A DNA stretch of 25,309 bases from an uncultured Ruminococcus sp. (GTDB lineage Bacteria; Bacillota; Clostridia; Oscillospirales; Acutalibacteraceae): NCBI GenBank assembly GCA_902803035.1, contig CADCON010000005.1, positions 1-25,309 on the forward strand, given 5' to 3'. A program made the translations under genes and the position numbers. Every line of letters begins with the position of its first letter. Position 1 is the stretch's first letter. Positions 21,724 to 25,309 of this stretch are shown one piece after another. Under the pieces are notes generated by a model that worked only from the letters and a program-made list of their open reading frames with translations, made no database searches and was not told the origin of the DNA.

Positions 21724-22557
21724 TTATGAAATTCTCATGGAAATGTCGAACGCCTGCACCGAATGGGTCAGTGCGCCGATGGAAATGATGTCCACACCGG
21801 TTTCCGCCACCTCGCGCAGGGTGTCGTGCGTAATTCCGCCGGAGGCCTCCAGCAGCGCCTTGCCGCCGACGATGGCGACCGCCTCCTTCATGGTCGGGCA
21901 GTCCATATTGTCGAGCATGATGATGTCCGCGCCGGCTGCGAGCGCCTGCTTCACCTCGTCGAGGTTGCGGGTTTCGACCTCGATCTTGACCATATGCCCC
22001 AATCGGGCGCGCAGCGTGGCGACCGCTCCGGCGATTCCGCCGCAGGCGTCGATGTGGTTGTCCTTGAGCATCGCGCCGTCGCTGAGGTTGTAGCGGTGAT
22101 TCTTGCCGCCGCCGACCGTGACCGCGTACTTCTGGAGCGCGCGCAGTCCGGGAAGGGTTTTGCGCGTGTCGGTGATGGCGGCTTGGGTACCCTTGACAAG
22201 CTCCACGCAGCGCGCGGTTTCGGTGGCGATGCCGGACATATGCTGAATCAGGTTGAGCGCGGTGCGTTCGCCCTTGAGCAGGCAGCGCATATTGCCGGAA
22301 AATTCGCAGATCACGTCGCCCTTGCTGAGCCTGTCGCCGTCGTGGAAGTGAACCGTACAGGCGAAGCTGTCGTCCAGCAGGCGGAATACCCGCATAGCCG
22401 CGTCGATGCCGCAGAGCACGCCGGATGCCTTGGCGATGAAATACGCGCTGCCGCGCTGCTGCTCCGGAATCACAAGGTCAGCGGTTGTGTCGATATAATT
22501 GATGTCCTCCATGAGGGCGTTCTTAATTAATTCGTCCAGATAAAAATCCAATACCAT
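21724..22557 (-). CDS. nadC: Quinolinate phosphoribosyltransferase (nicotinate-nucleotide pyrophosphorylase)
   Basis: NadC converts quinolinate and PRPP to nicotinate mononucleotide, CO2 and pyrophosphate. The 277-residue protein has the family's opening DITADL-like segment (IDTTADLVIPEQQRG) and ERTALNLIQHMSGIATET. Substrate-binding residues appear in TDTRKTLPGLRALQKYAV and GGGKNHRYNLSDGAMLKDNH, followed by the barrel-end motifs VEVETRNLDE, IIMLDNM and LEASGGI. GGGAGAG lies about 10 nt before the ATG. It follows nadB by 18 nt and is the third step of the de novo NAD pathway encoded here. Confidence 0.97.
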   Translation of the reverse strand: MVLDFYLDELIKNALMEDINYIDTTADLVIPEQQRGSAYFIAKASGVLCGIDAAMRVFRLLDDSFACTVHFHDGDRLSKGDVICEFSGNMRCLLKGERTALNLIQHMSGIATETARCVELVKGTQAAITDTRKTLPGLRALQKYAVTVGGGKNHRYNLSDGAMLKDNHIDACGGIAGAVATLRARLGHMVKIEVETRNLDEVKQALAAGADIIMLDNMDCPTMKEAVAIVGGKALLEASGGITHDTLREVAETGVDIISIGALTHSVQAFDISMRIS

Positions 22558-22575
22558 CTTTAAAAATCTCTCCCG

Positions 22576-24060
22576 TCAATTGTTGCTTTTGGCGTTTTCG
22601 ATGTCCTCATTCAGAACGATATACGCCACCGTCACCGCGCTTCTGGCTTCGATCAGATCCTTGCTCATAGCGAGGTCGTCGGCGTAGACCTCCTTGAGAA
22701 GCGACTCGATGACAGGCATATTCTCCACCGCCTTGTCGGTGTGGAGGGTGACGAAGTGCGCCTCCTGCAGAATGTTGCGGATAGTCGTGCGAATGCCCTT
22801 GCGAAGCGGTCTGCCGTCCTTGGAGGGCATTTTGGGCGTGTCCTTGGGCTTGACGCAGCCGTTGACGCAGATATTCAGAATAATGTCGGTCGCGGCGCGT
22901 CTGGAAAAGACAAGGGCTTCGAGCAGCGAATTGCTGGCAAGTCGGTTCTTGCCGTGAATGCCCGTGTGGGAGCATTCGCCGACCGCGTAAAGCCCTGGCA
23001 CATTGGTGCGCGCCTTGGTATCCACATTGATGCCGCCCATGAGGTAATGCTGCGTGGGATAAATCGGAATCCAGTCCTTCGTCATGTCAATGCCCTCTTC
23101 CAGGCATTTTTCATAGATCATCGGGAATCTGCTCCGCACAAAATCGGGTTCCTCGTGGGTGATGTCGAGGTAGAATTTGTCGCTGCCCAGACGCTGTCCC
23201 TCCTGAATGATAATGCGGGAAACCACGTCGCGGGGAGCCAGTTCGCCGCGGTAATCGTAATTCTCCACGAAGCGGTCTCCGTTGACATTCCGCAGCACCG
23301 CGCCTTCGCCGCGCACCGCTTCGGAGATCAGGAAACGCTCGTGGGAGTCGTCCTTGGGGGCAAATCCCGTCGGATGGAACTGAATGTAGGAGAGATTCTT
23401 GATTTTCGCCCCGATGTTGTACGCCATGGTGATGCCGTCGCCGGTGGCAATCGCCGAATTGGTGGTGTATTTGAAGACCCTTCCGATGCCGCCCGTGCCG
23501 AGAATGACATAGGGCGCGAATACCGGCCGGATCTCGCCGTCGGCCGTCAGGATACCCAGCCAGAAGCCGCCGCCGCTGTCCTTTTGCAGCGAGCAGAGCA
23601 GGGTGTTTTCCATCAGCTCGACATTGGGCTTTTCCGCGACAAGCTCCAGAAGCTGCCGGACGATTTCGCGTCCGGTGGAATCCTTGTGGTGGGCGATCCT
23701 GTGGCGGCTGTGACCGCCTTCGAGGGTCATGGAGAGATTGCCCTGGCTGTCGCTGTCGAACTGAACGCCCAGCTCCCGCAGCTTGAGCACGTCGGAGGGG
23801 CCTTCGGTGACAAGCACCTCCAGCGCGGAAAGGTCATTCTTGTACCCGCCGGCGATCAGGGTGTCGGCGATGTGCAGCTTGTAATTGTCGTTATCCTTAT
23901 CGATGACCGCCGCGACGCCGCCCTGCGCGAGGGAGCTGTTGGAGAGGGAAAGCTCGCGCTTGCTGATGACCAGCACATGAATATCCTCGCTGAATTGCAA
24001 CGCGGCGTAGAGTCCCGAAACGCCGGAACCGACGATTACTACATCATAATTGTCTTTCAT
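22576..24060 (-). CDS. nadB: L-aspartate oxidase
   Basis: NadB is a flavoprotein that oxidises L-aspartate to iminoaspartate, the first step of de novo NAD synthesis. The 494-residue protein begins with the FAD dinucleotide fold YDVVIVGSGVSGLYAALQF, followed by SSLAQGGVAA. It contains the fumarate-reductase-type segments EGGHSRHRIAHHKDSTGREI, GTGGIGRVFKYTTN, EAVRGEGAVLRN and, near the end, HGKNRLASNSLLEALVFSRRA. Length and motif order are normal. An AAGGA site lies about 14 nt upstream of the ATG at 24060, a little far. It sits between nadA (53-nt gap) and nadC. Confidence 0.97.
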   Translation of the reverse strand: MKDNYDVVIVGSGVSGLYAALQFSEDIHVLVISKRELSLSNSSLAQGGVAAVIDKDNDNYKLHIADTLIAGGYKNDLSALEVLVTEGPSDVLKLRELGVQFDSDSQGNLSMTLEGGHSRHRIAHHKDSTGREIVRQLLELVAEKPNVELMENTLLCSLQKDSGGGFWLGILTADGEIRPVFAPYVILGTGGIGRVFKYTTNSAIATGDGITMAYNIGAKIKNLSYIQFHPTGFAPKDDSHERFLISEAVRGEGAVLRNVNGDRFVENYDYRGELAPRDVVSRIIIQEGQRLGSDKFYLDITHEEPDFVRSRFPMIYEKCLEEGIDMTKDWIPIYPTQHYLMGGINVDTKARTNVPGLYAVGECSHTGIHGKNRLASNSLLEALVFSRRAATDIILNICVNGCVKPKDTPKMPSKDGRPLRKGIRTTIRNILQEAHFVTLHTDKAVENMPVIESLLKEVYADDLAMSKDLIEARSAVTVAYIVLNEDIENAKSNN

Positions 24061-24113
24061 TTGAAATTCGTCATTCCTTAAATGAGATATTGTCGATCGG
24101 ACGGAAGAATGAA

Positions 24114-25034
24114 TTATCCGCCGTATTTCAGCATATTGTCAATGCTGCGCTTGGCTCTCAGGCGAAGCGACTCCTCGATCTCGATTACGTCGCCGAAATG
24201 GCCGAGAAGCGCGTCGTAGACATTCTGGAGGGTGGTCATCTTCATGTTGGGGCAGGTGAGCTTGGTGGGCGCGAGCTGGAAGAAGCCGCGCTCCGGATAA
24301 TCCCGCGCCAGCTTTTCGCACACGCCGCGCTCGGTGGCGATGATCACATCGTCGCTCACGCGCTTGCAATAGCTGATGATCTCGGAGGTGGAGCCGATGA
24401 AGTCGCACAGCTCCACGACCTCCCGCCGGCATTCGGGGTGAACGGCGATCTTCGCGCCGGGGTGCTTGGCCTTTGCCTCCTGCACGTCCTTGACCGATAC
24501 GCTGTGATGCGTGGGGCAGCAGCCGTCCCAGAGAATGATCTCCTTCTCCGGAACGAATTGCGCGACGTAGCCGCCGAGATTCTGGTCGGGGATAAACAGC
24601 ACCTTCTGAGAGGGAAGGGAGGAAACGATTTTCACGGCGGTGGAGGAGGTGACGCAGACGTCGCATTCCGCCTTCAATTCAGTGGAGGTGTTGATGTAGG
24701 CGCAGACGCACACGTCGGGATGCTCCTCGCGGAATGCCCGCACGCGCTCCGGCGCGATCTGCTCCGCCATGGGGCAGGTGGCCTTCTTGTGGGAGAGAAC
24801 GACCTCCTTCTCCGGGGAGAGAATTTTCACCGTGTCCGCCATGAAGCGCACGCCGCAGAGCAGCACGCGCCTGACCTCCGGCATACCGGCAGCCGCCTTG
24901 GAGAGGGCGAAGCTGTCGCCGGAGATGTCGGCGATGTCAATGATATCCGGTGCCTGATAGGTGTGGGCGAGAATCAGCGTGCCGGTGTCCTTCTTGGCCT
25001 GAAGAATCGCCTGCTTCAGCTCGGTTGTATTCAT
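24114..25034 (-). CDS. nadA: Quinolinate synthase
   Basis: NadA is a [4Fe-4S] enzyme that condenses iminoaspartate with dihydroxyacetone phosphate to quinolinate. From ATG 25034 it has 306 residues. Visible landmarks are LILAHTYQAPDIIDIAD, then LCGVRFMADTVKILSPEK, SHKKATCPMA, CDVCVTSSTAVKIV, HPECRREV and TKLTCPNMKM. Cysteines in the LCGV, DVCVTS and LTCPNM contexts are the expected cluster ligands. The frame is open to 25079, but AAAGGA lies 9 nt before ATG 25034 and the extra 15 residues are unlike the family. It is the first gene of the nad operon, directly behind the promoter at 25095-25123. Confidence 0.97.
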   Translation of the reverse strand: MNTTELKQAILQAKKDTGTLILAHTYQAPDIIDIADISGDSFALSKAAAGMPEVRRVLLCGVRFMADTVKILSPEKEVVLSHKKATCPMAEQIAPERVRAFREEHPDVCVCAYINTSTELKAECDVCVTSSTAVKIVSSLPSQKVLFIPDQNLGGYVAQFVPEKEIILWDGCCPTHHSVSVKDVQEAKAKHPGAKIAVHPECRREVVELCDFIGSTSEIISYCKRVSDDVIIATERGVCEKLARDYPERGFFQLAPTKLTCPNMKMTTLQNVYDALLGHFGDVIEIEESLRLRAKRSIDNMLKYGG

Positions 25035-25078
25035 AGAATCATATCCTTTCGGTGGGAAAATGAATTGTCCGTCGAACA

Positions 25079-25112
25079 AATTACAATTAATTTCATTTTA
25101 GCATAATTACAA
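25079..25112. promoter_or_regulatory. Direct repeat AATTACAA flanking the nadA -10
   Basis: AATTACAA occurs at 25079-25086 and 25105-25112, 26 bp apart, one copy on each side of the nadA -10 element. This is a candidate operator for a regulator of the nad operon; the AT-rich composition means chance is possible. Confidence 0.4.
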
Positions 25113-25123
25113 ATGATTTGCAA
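25095..25123 (-). promoter_or_regulatory. SigA-type promoter of the nadABC operon
   Basis: On the minus strand TTGCAA (25118-25123) and TAAAAT (25095-25100) are separated by 17 nt. The leader to the nadA ATG is only about 55 nt, too short for a known NAD riboswitch. Confidence 0.72.
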
Positions 25124-25187
25124 GTATTTTGCCCTTCATTGCGGCTGATTTTCTGCCCGAATTTTTCTGATTTTTTCATTATTTCTG

Positions 25188-25216
25188 TTGCGTCCTTTCC
25201 ACATTGCTGGTATAAT
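25188..25216 (+). promoter_or_regulatory. SigA-type promoter of rnhA
   Basis: TTGCGT (25188-25193) and TATAAT (25211-25216) are separated by 17 nt, 36 nt before the rnhA start. It is divergent from the nadA promoter, about 65 nt away. Confidence 0.8.
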
Positions 25217-25251
25217 GAATGAACAACCATCATGACGGGAGAATGAACGAT

Positions 25252-25309
25252 ATGGAAAAATCAAAGGTTGCCATCTACACGGACGGCGCTTGCTCAGGCA
25301 ATCCCGGCC
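25252..25309 (+). CDS. rnhA: Ribonuclease HI, N-terminal fragment
   Basis: The first 19 codons (MEKSKVAIYTDGACSGNPG) are visible before the window ends. TDGACSGNPG is the diagnostic first strand of ribonuclease HI and carries the first catalytic Asp. RNase HI removes RNA from RNA-DNA hybrids. ATG 25252 has GGGAG 10 nt upstream; another in-frame ATG at 25243 lies too close to that site. Type and length beyond this point cannot be seen. Confidence 0.9.
   Translation, partial: MEKSKVAIYTDGACSGNPG

Noticed and set aside
22741..24081. A 446-codon plus-strand open frame opposite nadB
   Set aside because: It mirrors the GC-rich codon structure of nadB, has no family motif or Shine-Dalgarno site, and nadB is unambiguous.
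25035..25100. NAD-sensing riboswitch upstream of nadA
   Set aside because: The leader is only about 55 nt from the predicted start and shows no structured aptamer that I can see.
24090..25106. A 338-codon plus-strand open frame opposite nadA
   Set aside because: Its composition (Gly, Ala, His, Leu-rich) is typical of antisense shadow translation, and nadA explains the DNA fully.

Overview
The window is chromosomal DNA of a low-branching Gram-positive bacterium, most likely a Clostridia-class Bacillota (Oscillospirales-like). The evidence is the gene order nusB-xseA-xseB-ispA-dxs-tlyA-nadK-argR-recN on one strand and dgt-dnaG-rpoD on the other. The Shine-Dalgarno sites are strong (AAGGAG, GGAGG types), the promoters are SigA-type and the intrinsic terminators are classical. 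Coding DNA is moderately GC-rich and the control regions are sharply AT-rich. No tRNA, rRNA, CRISPR array, insertion sequence or prophage is visible, and no gene-free stretch exceeds about 250 bases.

Region 1 (1-10415, minus strand) starts, in transcription order, at a promoter at 10386-10415. It reads nusB, a Kae1/TsaD-like gene, xseA, xseB, ispA, a DUF212 membrane protein, dxs, tlyA, nadK, argR and recN. Many junctions are 4-nt overlaps, which points to one long operon joining antitermination, DNA repair (ExoVII, RecN), isoprenoid synthesis (Dxs, IspA), rRNA methylation and NADP supply. Beyond recN lies the start of another minus-strand gene with its own promoter.

Region 2 (10416-18180, plus strand) holds a small four-helix membrane protein with its own promoter and terminator. 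It is followed by a macromolecular-synthesis cluster: dgt, dnaG, rpoD, a truncated sigma-70 paralog, a second full-length sigma-70 and a membrane-anchored metallophosphoesterase. Three sigma-70 genes in tandem, the middle one lacking the -35-binding region 4, are the most unusual feature of the window.

Region 3 (18181-20970, plus strand) contains three independent transcription units. They encode a Pro/Ala-repeat membrane protein with an operator-like palindrome behind a near-consensus promoter, a probable lipoprotein, and a ThrH-type phosphoserine phosphatase behind a perfect consensus promoter.

Region 4 (20972-25309) is the de novo NAD operon nadA-nadB-nadC on the minus strand. A HTH/S24-like regulator follows nadC almost without a gap, and its two catalytic positions appear to be replaced. 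A divergent promoter region separates nadA from the first codons of rnhA, which runs off the right edge.
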